DNA from: Neobacillus notoginsengisoli
GTDB lineage: Bacteria > Bacillota > Bacilli > Bacillales > Cytobacillaceae
Assembly (NCBI RefSeq): GCF_003515685.1
Contig: NZ_QWEG01000001.1
Coordinates: forward strand, 480,788-544,787
Direction of reading: 5' to 3'
DNA: 64,000 nucleotides
The notes beneath the pieces were generated by a model. That model did no database searches and was not told the origin of the DNA. It saw nothing but the letters and a program-made list of their open reading frames with translations. Positions within the stretch are counted from its first letter, which is position 1. The number at the start of each line of letters is the position of its first letter. Shown here piece after piece: positions 35,494-43,393 of the stretch. The position numbers were made by a program, and so were the translations under genes.

Positions 35494-36843
35494 ATGCTTA
35501 AAAGAAAATCCTTTATCTTGGCTGCAATCTTTTGTTTATTATCAAGCTTAATCGTTACGTCTCCAGTCATGGGGAAAGGCCCAGCTGGAAATGCTGCCTT
35601 GGATAACCAATTAAAGTCGATTGCAAAGAAGACATACCGCTATTTTGAAGACTTTACTGACCCTAAGACAGGATTGACTTATGATGAGGTCCGTTTGGGA
35701 AATGGAAAAGTGGCAGAAGCGAAACATACATCTCCGACGAATATCGGGATGTACTTGATTAGCACTGTCACAGCGGACAAAATGGGCATTATATCGAAGA
35801 AAGAAGCGGTATCAAGAATTCAAACGACATTGAATACACTTGAAAAACTTGAAAAATGGAATGGGCTTTATTACAACTGGTATTACACTGACGGCACATT
35901 AAAAACCGATTGGGGACAATTCATTTCCCAAGTTGATAATGGCTGGCTATCTGCTGGCTTGATTGTTGTCAGTGAGGCCTATGATGAACTGGAGGGCCAA
36001 GCCGGTAAACTTGCGAACGCAATGAATTATGAGCCATTATACGACCCGGAAGTCGGCCAATTCCGGGGGGGTTACTACGTTGACCGCGGGGAATTAACCG
36101 GCCACCATTATGGTATGCTCTATACAGAACCACGCGTTGCCAGCTATATCGCAATTGGAAAAGGAGATGTCCCGTCAGATCACTGGTGGAAAATGTTCCG
36201 TACGCTTCCACCAGAATGGGATTGGCAGGCACAAATCCCTACAGGAACGACTGTCGAATATGATGGAGTCCCGGTTTTTGAAGGACACTATCAATACAAA
36301 GGCATAAAATTTGTGCCGAGCTGGGGAGGCAGTATGTTTGAAGGGCTGATGCCAGGTTTAGTTTTGAAGGAAAAAGAGCTTGGCACGAAGGCACTTGGCC
36401 TAAATAACCAGCGCCATGTTCAAATCCAAATCGCCTATGCGAAGGAAAAGGGATATCCGGCCTGGGGCTTCTCTCCGTCAGCTACTCCGGATGGCTATAG
36501 TGAATTTGCCGCGACACCTGCGGGTACTTCCGGTTATAAGGATGACGGAACTGTCACGTCTCATGCAACCTTCCTTGCACTCGAGTATGCACCAAAGGAA
36601 GCCTATGAAAATATCAAAGCACTTAAGCGGTTAGGCACCTACGGGAAATACGGCTTTTATGATTCAGTTAATGTGATAAGCGGTGATATTGCGAAAGCTT
36701 ACTTGGCGCTGGATCAAGGCATGATTATGGGATCGATTGCAAACTACTTGTTTGACGGGCTAATCCGCGACTACTTCCACAGCAGTGAAATCGGACGCAA
36801 TCCTGAAGAATTGTTAAGGAAAGAAGAGTTTTCGATTCGATAG
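35494..36843 (+). CDS. Secreted GH144-type glycoside hydrolase, probable endo-beta-1,2-glucanase
   Basis: 449 residues with a Sec signal peptide (residues 1-27, ending SPVMG-K). The rest is one alpha/alpha-barrel domain with FEDFTDPKTGLTYDEV, HTSPTNIGMYL, FVPSWGGSMFEGLMP, WGFSPSATPDGY and TSHATFLALEYAP, hallmarks of the glucoamylase-like domain (PF10091) that contains GH144. GH144 enzymes such as that of Chitinophaga pinensis cut beta-1,2-glucan to sophoro-oligosaccharides. The operator it shares with the SOGP and importer genes supports that role: it would act outside the cell and feed the transporter. Family members with other beta-glucan specificities exist, so the linkage is inferred. Ribosome site AAAGGAG. 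Confidence 0.83.
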   Translation: MLKRKSFILAAIFCLLSSLIVTSPVMGKGPAGNAALDNQLKSIAKKTYRYFEDFTDPKTGLTYDEVRLGNGKVAEAKHTSPTNIGMYLISTVTADKMGIISKKEAVSRIQTTLNTLEKLEKWNGLYYNWYYTDGTLKTDWGQFISQVDNGWLSAGLIVVSEAYDELEGQAGKLANAMNYEPLYDPEVGQFRGGYYVDRGELTGHHYGMLYTEPRVASYIAIGKGDVPSDHWWKMFRTLPPEWDWQAQIPTGTTVEYDGVPVFEGHYQYKGIKFVPSWGGSMFEGLMPGLVLKEKELGTKALGLNNQRHVQIQIAYAKEKGYPAWGFSPSATPDGYSEFAATPAGTSGYKDDGTVTSHATFLALEYAPKEAYENIKALKRLGTYGKYGFYDSVNVISGDIAKAYLALDQGMIMGSIANYLFDGLIRDYFHSSEIGRNPEELLRKEEFSIR

Positions 36844-36914
36844 AAAGAGAAAACTAAATGTAATTGCAGGTACCACCCGTATTTTGTCGAGGATTTATAT
36901 ATTGAAAAAGGAAA

Positions 36915-36940
36915 CCACCCCTTGTTACTTTAAGGGGTGG
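36915..36940 (+). terminator. Hairpin after the endo-glucanase gene
   Basis: CCACCCCTT and AAGGGGTGG form a 9-bp stem; the run after it (CTTTGG) is short of Ts, so termination may be incomplete. Confidence 0.6.
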
Positions 36941-37011
36941 CTTTGGTACTATATTAACGTAATTGCCAGCCACTCCCTGACAGTAAAACAAGAAATATTT
37001 TGCTGGAAATA

Positions 37012-37059
37012 TTGACTAATATTTTTAGATAGTTTACGATACACCTGTAAACGGTTACA
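37012..37059 (+). promoter_or_regulatory. Promoter and operator of the nucleoside operon
   Basis: TTGACT (37012-37017), 17 bp, TACGAT (37035-37040). TGTAAACGGTTACA (37046-37059), a 14-bp near-palindrome, follows; it fits both the general LacI/RbsR operator pattern and the CcpA cre consensus without mismatch. Confidence 0.8.
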
Positions 37060-37090
37060 CATCATTAGGTTAATTGGAAGGATGCTTACA

Positions 37091-38074
37091 TTGGCAACCA
37101 TTAAACAAGTTGCAAAGCTAGCCGGCGTTTCAGTTGCGACAGTTTCTCGTGTCTTAAATGACAGCGGTTATGTACAAGCGGATACGAGAAAAAAAGTAGA
37201 AGAAGCGATTAAACAATTGGACTTTATTCCAAATGAAGTGGCGCGTTCGTTGTTTAAAAAAGAGTCACGGTTAGTTGGATTGCTATTACCTGATATTACG
37301 AATCCTTTTTTTCCTGAGTTGGCTCGCGGTATTGAGGATGAACTTCAGAAGGAAGGCTATTATCTTCTATTTGGTAATAGTGATGAAAAGCTAGAAAAAG
37401 AGCTTAATTATATCCAAACCTTTGTGAAGAATAATGTAGTAGGTCTTATTTCTGCAACAAATCTAGCGGATAAATCCAATTATGAGCATTTGTCTCTTCC
37501 AATTGTTTTCCTGGATCGTGGTCCAGAGTGTGAATATTCCGTTTTCTCAGATGGGAAAGAGGGCGGAAGAATCGCGGCTCGTGAATTAATTAAACGAGGC
37601 AGTGAAAAAATTACTGTCTTGAAAGGCCCATCTCATGTTCTCCCTGCCCAAGAGCGTTTTCAAGGAACGATTGAAGTATTAGGTCAATCGAATGTGGATT
37701 TTCAAGTGATATCAACAACATCTTTTTCTTTTCTAGAAGCAAAAGCGTGGGCAAAAGAAATTTTTGAAAAATACCCAGATACGGATGGGATTATTGCGAG
37801 TAATGATATTACAGCTAGTGCAATCCTCCACGAGGCTCTGCAACAGGGAAAAGCCATTCCTGATGAACTTCAGATTATTGGGTATGATGATATACAACAA
37901 AGTAGCTTGTTATTTCCATCTTTATCAACGATTAGACAGCCTATTTATGAGATGGGAAAAGAAGCAGCAAGAGTTTTGATCAGTTTGATAAAAGGAGAAA
38001 TGATTGAACAATCTCAAATAAAATTGGCAGTATCCTTTGTGGATCGCAATACAACAAGGAAGGCGAAAGAATAA
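37091..38074 (+). CDS. LacI-family regulator (RbsR-like) of the nucleoside operon
   Basis: About 327 residues: headpiece ATIKQVAKLAGVSVATVSRV and NEVARSLFKKES hinge, then a ribose-repressor-type ligand domain (LPDITNPFFPELARGIED). TTG 37091 is preferred over ATG 37082 because GGAAGG ends directly at that ATG. It is coupled to the kinase gene by a TAATG overlap. With a ribokinase, a nucleoside hydrolase and a nucleoside transporter next to it, ribose or a nucleoside is the likely inducer. Confidence 0.88.
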   Translation: MATIKQVAKLAGVSVATVSRVLNDSGYVQADTRKKVEEAIKQLDFIPNEVARSLFKKESRLVGLLLPDITNPFFPELARGIEDELQKEGYYLLFGNSDEKLEKELNYIQTFVKNNVVGLISATNLADKSNYEHLSLPIVFLDRGPECEYSVFSDGKEGGRIAARELIKRGSEKITVLKGPSHVLPAQERFQGTIEVLGQSNVDFQVISTTSFSFLEAKAWAKEIFEKYPDTDGIIASNDITASAILHEALQQGKAIPDELQIIGYDDIQQSSLLFPSLSTIRQPIYEMGKEAARVLISLIKGEMIEQSQIKLAVSFVDRNTTRKAKE

Positions 38075-38951
38075 TGGTAAAAGTAATGGTCATTGGCAGT
38101 TCCTCTATCGATTTTGTTGTGACGACAAACAGACGTCCAGGAGCAGGAGGAACTGTGCTAGGTGATACCTTTAAAACTGTGCCAGGTGGAAAAGGACGAA
38201 TCCTGTAGCGGCTGCCCGCTTAGGAGCAGACGTTACGATGATTGGCTGCGTCGGTGATGATGCCTATGGTGAAACGATCATCAGAAATTTAAAAAAGAAC
38301 CGTGTTCGTGCGGATTATGTGGAACCGGTTACAGGTGTTAAGAGTGGAACAGCCCATATCACTTTGACTGAAGGAGATAATAGCATTATTGTCGTTAAAG
38401 GGGCGAATGATTATGTCACTCCGGTCTATGTGCAAAAGGCCTTAGAGGTCATCATTCATTCAGATATTGTCATCATTCAACAAGAGATTCCTGTAGAAAC
38501 TGTTGAATATGTAAGTGAGGTATGTGAGGGAAATGGAGTACCACTACTGTTGAATCCCGGACCAGCTCGACCTTTGACACAGGAGGTCGTAGAAAAATCG
38601 ACCTATTTAACACCTAATGAACATGAAGCAACTCTTCTTTTTGAGAGTGCCAGTCAATCAGATATATTGCGGAAATACCCTAATAAATTGTTCATTACTG
38701 AAGGTGAAAAAGGGGTCCGCAATTTTAACGGAACAGAAGAAGTCTTGGTTCCCTCGTTCCCTGTTCAAGCTGTCGATACAACAGGAGCTGGAGATACATT
38801 TAATGCTGCTTTCTCTGTTGCAGTTGCTGAAGGCAAGGAGTTTTCACAAGCATTACGATTTGCCAATCGCGCAGCTTCCTTATCAGTGACAAAGTTTGGA
38901 GCACAAGGGGGGATGCCTACTCGTCAAGAAGTAGAAGCATACTTTGTTTGA
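38074..38951 (+). pseudogene. Ribokinase gene with a one-base frameshift
   Basis: The first 42 codons (MVKVMVIGSSSIDFVV to PGGKG) and the part from about 38200 on (NPVAAARLGAD, later DTTGAGDTFNAAF) together make a normal PfkB-family ribokinase of about 293 residues. Between them the reading changes to the -1 frame: GGAAAAGGACGAATCCT would read GGKGANP if one G were restored before CGAAT, at about 38195. As written the first frame stops at TAG 38206. Ribokinase phosphorylates the ribose released by the nucleoside hydrolase downstream. It could be a true mutation or a sequencing error; no slippery heptamer is obvious. Confidence 0.88.
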
Positions 38952-38979
38952 GTAACGGTCAACTATAATTTACCCAATA

Positions 38980-38993
38980 TGGAACCGGTTACA
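38980..38993 (+). promoter_or_regulatory. Second operator/cre-like site, before the nucleoside hydrolase gene
   Basis: TGGAACCGGTTACA differs from the operator at 37046 at two positions and from the cre consensus at one. The identical 14-mer also occurs inside the kinase gene at 38320-38333. Confidence 0.5.
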
Positions 38994-39023
38994 TATTTAG
39001 AAATCACAAGGAGGAGCAACAAA

Positions 39024-39920
39024 ATGAAAAAAACGCCTATTATTATTGACACAGATCCTGGTATTGATGATGCCGCAGCAATAGGACTTGCTTTTTACAG
39101 GGATGAACTGGATGTGAAATTGATTACGACCGTCTCAGGAAATGTCGATATACACAACATTACAACAAACGCCCTAAAGCTTGTCACATTTTTTGATAAG
39201 GACATTCCGGTTTCAAAAGGGATGGAAACACCATTGTTGAAACCTGCATTGGGAAATAAAGTCCATGGTGAAACCGGAATGGATGGCTACGACTTCCCAG
39301 AGCCGACAAGGACCATTTTGAAAGAGCATGCGGTTGAAGCGATGCGTGGCTTGCTAGAGGAATCGGATGAGAAAATCACTCTTGTCCCAATTGGGCCATT
39401 AACAAATATTGCGGCAATGCTATTGATGTATCCTCATTTGAAAAATAAGATTGAGCAAATTGTCTTAATGGGTGGTTCGTTATCGGGTGGAAATGTGAAC
39501 GGTGCCGCTGAGTTTAATTTGTGGGCAGACCCCCATGCTGCAAAAATGGTATTCGAATCCGGCGTGGATATCGTCATGATTGGGTTGGACGTGACATTGA
39601 AGGCGCGTATTGGCGAAGAAGCATTATCAAAATGCCAAAATAAATCTGCTGAAATGTTTGACGCAATCTTCCGCCATTATATTGATGGGGATATGGAACA
39701 AGGCGTCGTTATGCATGATTCATGTGCCATTGCTTATGTGACAAATCCTGAATTATTTACGGTTGAGCCAAGACGTGTAAAAGTCATTACAGAAGGCCCT
39801 GCTGCTGGGATGACGATGGAACTGTTTGGAGAAGAAGGAACAACAATCAATGTTGCGGTCGCAATCGACTCTGAAGCCTTTCAACAATGGTTCCTTGGGA
39901 CATTAAATAAAATGATCTAA
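39024..39920 (+). CDS. Inosine/uridine-preferring nucleoside hydrolase
   Basis: About 298 residues. The N-terminal DTDPGIDDAAA (metal-binding Asp cluster) and the later HDSCAIAYV (active-site His/Asp) are the signature of the IunH family, which splits nucleosides into base and ribose using Ca2+. An in-frame start at 38979 lies over the operator; ATG 39024 with CAAGGAGGAG is the true start. It sits between a ribokinase and a nucleoside transporter gene and is intact while both of those are frameshifted. Confidence 0.94.
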   Translation: MKKTPIIIDTDPGIDDAAAIGLAFYRDELDVKLITTVSGNVDIHNITTNALKLVTFFDKDIPVSKGMETPLLKPALGNKVHGETGMDGYDFPEPTRTILKEHAVEAMRGLLEESDEKITLVPIGPLTNIAAMLLMYPHLKNKIEQIVLMGGSLSGGNVNGAAEFNLWADPHAAKMVFESGVDIVMIGLDVTLKARIGEEALSKCQNKSAEMFDAIFRHYIDGDMEQGVVMHDSCAIAYVTNPELFTVEPRRVKVITEGPAAGMTMELFGEEGTTINVAVAIDSEAFQQWFLGTLNKMI

Positions 39921-39931
39921 CTTTGGAGAAA

Positions 39932-39974
39932 CGTGAAAGTATGTATGTCTACCATTATCATGCATACTTTCACG
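39932..39974 (+). terminator. Hairpin between nucleoside hydrolase and transporter genes
   Basis: CGTGAAAGTATG and CATACTTTCACG make a perfect 12-bp stem with an about 19-base loop, followed by CTCTTT. It may be a partial terminator. Confidence 0.65.
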
Positions 39975-40024
39975 CTCTTTAGACAGCAAGCGCTTTAACA
40001 TACTCCTGGGAAAAGGTGATAAAA

Positions 40025-41220
40025 GTGAAATATATAATTTTCATCCTTTGTTTAATAGCTATCTTTTTACTAGCGTATCTGGTTAGTTTTGATCGGAAAA
40101 TGGTCAAAAAGAAACTTGTAACGATTGCGAAAATCATTGCTATCCAAATAGTGTTAGCGTTTACTTTTCTCCACACATCCATTGGCATTATGATTATTGG
40201 TGCAGTATCGAAGGCGTTTGCGAAATTACTTGGTTACGCGAATGTCGGCACTGAATTCGTTTTTGGTGGGATGATTGAAAGTGGAATGGCTTCTTTCGTA
40301 TTATTGGCATTGCTTCCAATTGTGTTTATTTGTGCATTGCTTGGTATTTTACAGTATTTAAAAGTTCTTCCTTGGTTTATTAAGATTATGGGAATTTTAC
40401 TGAACAAAATTAGTAAGCTTGGAAGGCTGGAATCATATAGCGCAATCAGTGCGGTTGTGATTGGTATGACCGCTGTGTTTGTATCAATTAAAGACATGCT
40501 TCCTAAATTAGGAAAGAGGCAAATGTATTCGATTGCAGCTTGCTCCATTTCAACGGTAGATTTAAGTATCGTTGGTGCCTACATGAATATGATTGATCCG
40601 AAATATGTCATTCTAGCTATTATTTTAAATTTGTTTAGTGTGTTCGTAGTCCTTTCCATCATCAATCCATATAATCCGGATGAAGAAAATGATGCTCTTG
40701 GCATTGTCAATAATCCAACGGAAAAAGATGAGCGTGGATTTTTTGAAGTTCTATCTGATTATATGATGGACGGATTCAATATCGTAATCGCAATTGTAGC
40801 GATGTTATTAGGGTTTATAGCGTTGATTGCATTCTTGAATGGCGTGTTTGATAGTATTTTCGGAGTGGACTTTCAAACGATTCTTGGCTACGTCTTTGCT
40901 CCTCTTGCCTTTCTTCTTGGTGTATCATGGGACGAAGCCGTTCGATTTGGAAGTTTAATTGCTACGAAACTCCTTTCGAATGAGTTGGCGCAATGACAAG
41001 CTTTGCGGAAATGAAAGGATTATCTGAGAGATCCATTGGTATTATCTCTGTATTCTTAGTCTCCTTTGCAAACTTTGGATCTGTCGGTATGATTATCGGT
41101 GCTTTAAAAGGATTATGTCCTGATCAAAGTAAAGTAGTCGCAGGGTTTAGTATGCGTCTACTATATGGAGCAACTTTAGTAAGCTTCTTATCCGCTGCGA
41201 TTGTTGGGTTGGTTCTATAA
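40025..41220 (+). pseudogene. NupC-type nucleoside transporter gene with a one-base frameshift
   Basis: The N-terminal part (323 residues to stop TGA 40994) holds most helices of a concentrative nucleoside transporter, including TEFVFGGMIESGMASFV. The last 75 residues (MTSFAEMKG onward, with [15 protein letters not shown]) lie in the -1 frame from ATG 40993. The usual junction NE-F-V-A-MTS would need nine bases between GAG and ATG; only eight are present. The stop and the downstream ATG overlap as ATGA, so the two parts could be made as separate chains by reinitiation, but loss of function or a sequencing error is simpler. Start GTG 40025 behind AAAGGTG. Confidence 0.85.
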
Positions 41221-41249
41221 GTTTACGCCCAACGGCGGGAGAAACATGA

Positions 41250-41278
41250 GGGAAGTGCCTGGTCACTTCCCTTTTTTT
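41250..41278 (+). terminator. Terminator of the nucleoside operon
   Basis: GAGGGAAGTG and CACTTCCC pair over a 6-base loop, followed by TTTTTTT. Confidence 0.92.
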
Positions 41279-41332
41279 CTTGTTGCGTGGTGGAGGGTGT
41301 TCCACAATGCCTTTGCTCAGAACCGCTGTTAA

Positions 41333-41440
41333 AAATGTTTCTTGGGTACTGTCCAGGAATCCATATTATTTCAGGTCGCAGGAAATGAATGGTATATTGA
41401 AGGTTACGAGCAATTCGTTGATCAGGGAAAGGGGACTTGA
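41333..41440 (+). pseudogene. Possible gene remnant upstream of the amidase gene
   Basis: An open stretch of 35 codons without a good start reads KCFLGTVQESILFQVAGNEW and continues YIEGYEQFVDQGKGT before a stop three bases before the amidase ATG. The composition is protein-like, and the position suggests the 3' end of a lost gene. No family was recognised, and chance is possible. Confidence 0.25.
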
Positions 41441-41443
41441 CTT

Positions 41444-42343
41444 ATGGAGACATTATCTTGTCAGGCGGGAGTTATCTATGAGTTTAATAAAACGAACAAA
41501 CCAGTAAAGAAAGTTGCCTCGGGCACAACAATCGAAATTGAAACGTACGATTGTTTTCAAAACCAGATTCAATCCGCCGATACGGTCGTCACTGAAATTG
41601 ACTGGAATCAAATCAACCCGGCGACAGGCCCGATTTATGTGGAAGGCGCAATGCCGGGTGATGTATTAAAGGTCAAAATTGAAAAGCTTGAAATTGGCGG
41701 CCAGGGCGTTATGGTTGTCGGACCTGACTTAGGGGTCATGGGCCACCGCATTACCGAAATGGAATCCAAAATCATTCCGATCAAGAATGGAAAAGCCATC
41801 TTTAATGATTTAGAACTTCCACTGAATCCGATGATTGGCGTTATCGGTGTTGCTCCGGAAGGCGATGGGGTCAATTGTGGAACGCCGGGGGCCCATGGCG
41901 GAAACATGGATAATAAAATGGTAGCGGAAGGAGCCACTCTCTATTTTCCGGTGTTTGCGGAAGGGGCACTGTTTGGTCTCGGTGACTTCCACGCAGCGAT
42001 GGGTGACGGAGAAATCAGCGTATCCGGAATTGAAGTTCCCGGAAAGGCAACCGTTAAGCTGGACGTGTTGAAAGGTGTCAGCCTCAAACATCCAATGCTG
42101 GAAACCGATGAAGTCTTTACACAAATCGTCTCGGCGGACACACTGGACGAAGCCTGCAAGCTGGCAACCGAGGAAATGATTGACCGATTGATAGATAAGA
42201 CGGGACTTCGGCTGAGCGAAGTCACCATGCTCATGAGCGCGGTCGGGCAGGCCGAAATCTGCCAAGTCGTCGACCCACTTATCACGGCTCGTTTCGTCAT
42301 TCCAAAATGGCTGCTGCGGCAGCTGGACGTCCAACTAATCTAG
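41444..42343 (+). CDS. Acetamidase/formamidase family protein
   Basis: 299 residues of the FmdA/AmdA family, which hydrolyses formamide or acetamide to ammonia and the acid. Readable family segments are NPATGPIYVEGAMPGDVL, GVAPEGDGVNCGTPGAHGGNMD and LGDFHAAMGDGEISVSGIE, the last two carrying the conserved metal-site residues. It is a single gene with its own terminator; AAAGGGG lies upstream of the ATG. Substrate is not determined by sequence alone. Confidence 0.93.
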   Translation: METLSCQAGVIYEFNKTNKPVKKVASGTTIEIETYDCFQNQIQSADTVVTEIDWNQINPATGPIYVEGAMPGDVLKVKIEKLEIGGQGVMVVGPDLGVMGHRITEMESKIIPIKNGKAIFNDLELPLNPMIGVIGVAPEGDGVNCGTPGAHGGNMDNKMVAEGATLYFPVFAEGALFGLGDFHAAMGDGEISVSGIEVPGKATVKLDVLKGVSLKHPMLETDEVFTQIVSADTLDEACKLATEEMIDRLIDKTGLRLSEVTMLMSAVGQAEICQVVDPLITARFVIPKWLLRQLDVQLI

Positions 42344-42394
42344 TAATATAAATAGGAAGAAAACGATTTTTCAATTCCGTCCTACCAAAATGCC

Positions 42395-42436
42395 TCCAAT
42401 CGTTAAACATCACTAACGATTGGGGGTATTTTTTTT
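42395..42436 (+). terminator. Terminator of the amidase gene
   Basis: CCAATCGTTA and TAACGATTGG make a perfect 10-bp stem, then GGGTATTTTTTTT. Confidence 0.93.
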
Positions 42437-42573
42437 GCAAATTCAGTATCCGTTGTTCATTAAAAATAGTGTTTCAATCCCCTATTTTTCGCCCGTTCTT
42501 AGTGGGACAACCTACCTGTCCGTCCTTATATGAATAATTTAATACTAGTTGAAAAGGAGGGTAAGGACGTGAA

Positions 42574-43389
42574 ATGGTAAAAAAAGCGATTATTCCCGCA
42601 GCAGGGTATGGAACCAGGACTTTGCCCATCACAAAGGTCTTGCCTAAAGAAATGCTGCCTATTTGCGGCAGGCCTGCGATTGACTATATCGTCCAGGAAG
42701 CGATTCAATCAGGAATTGAGCAAATACTCATCGTGGTTTCCAAATCTAAAAGTCTCATTCTTGATTATTATGACCGCTCTGTGGAATTGGAAGCTTATTT
42801 AAATGAGAAAAACAAGCAAGCTTTGTTAAAAGAACTTCACCTTCCTGATGTTCATATTCAATATGTCCGGCAGCAATATCCGAAGGGGTTGGGAGATGCG
42901 ATTCTACTCGGAAAGCATTTTGCGGGAAAGGATCCTTTTGCCGTCCTGCTCCCCGATGAAATTATCCTTTCTGAAGAAACACAGCCGCTAGCGCAATTAA
43001 TCGAAAGGTTCAAACTCTTTAAAGGGAATATAATAGGCGTTCAAACGATGCCTGAAGCCGATTTAATCCATTATGGAGTCATAGACCCGGGGCAGCCTGA
43101 CAAAAATGGCTTTATCGTAAAAGATATAGTCGAAAAACCCCAACAGTCTCCTCCCTCGAACTTAGCTGTCATCGGCAGATATGTTTTTGACCCGGCTATT
43201 TTTACGTATTTGGAAAACATCCAGCCAGGTGCAGGCGGGGAAATTCAATTGACAGATGCCATCAAAGCGATGGCCAAGGAACAAACAAGCTATGGATTGA
43301 AAGTCGACGGGCTTCGATTTGATGTGGCGCGCCAAGATGAATATGTCAAACTAATTAATCGTATTTGCGGACCAAGGGGGAACGAATAA
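42574..43389 (+). CDS. galU: UTP-glucose-1-phosphate uridylyltransferase
   Basis: About 271 residues. It makes UDP-glucose from UTP and glucose 1-phosphate. The N-terminal nucleotide loop reads KKAIIPAAGYGTRTLPITKV followed by PKEMLPI, with the later LPDEIIL and VEKP segments of GalU. It is slightly shorter than the usual 290 residues. It heads an operon with ugd (5-bp gap) and galE, so its UDP-glucose goes to UDP-glucuronate and UDP-galactose. Alpha-glucose 1-phosphate from the GH94 enzyme could also feed it, though the two loci are 6 kb apart. Confidence 0.95.
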   Translation: MVKKAIIPAAGYGTRTLPITKVLPKEMLPICGRPAIDYIVQEAIQSGIEQILIVVSKSKSLILDYYDRSVELEAYLNEKNKQALLKELHLPDVHIQYVRQQYPKGLGDAILLGKHFAGKDPFAVLLPDEIILSEETQPLAQLIERFKLFKGNIIGVQTMPEADLIHYGVIDPGQPDKNGFIVKDIVEKPQQSPPSNLAVIGRYVFDPAIFTYLENIQPGAGGEIQLTDAIKAMAKEQTSYGLKVDGLRFDVARQDEYVKLINRICGPRGNE

Positions 43390-43393
43390 AAAG

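Noticed and set aside
38190..38210. Programmed -1 frameshift in the ribokinase gene
   Set aside because: No XXXYYYZ slippery heptamer or following stem is visible; a single missing G explains the break, and a second gene nearby is broken in the same way.
41280..41507. A 75-residue ORF overlapping the amidase start
   Set aside because: It runs out of frame into a clear gene and its translation is not protein-like.
41810..42334. A 174-residue minus-strand ORF opposite the amidase gene
   Set aside because: It mirrors the amidase reading frame and shows no start signal or family motif.
42510..42545. A sporulation (SigK) promoter before galU
   Set aside because: TATATGAATA only loosely fits CATANNNTA and no AC -35 at the right distance stands out.
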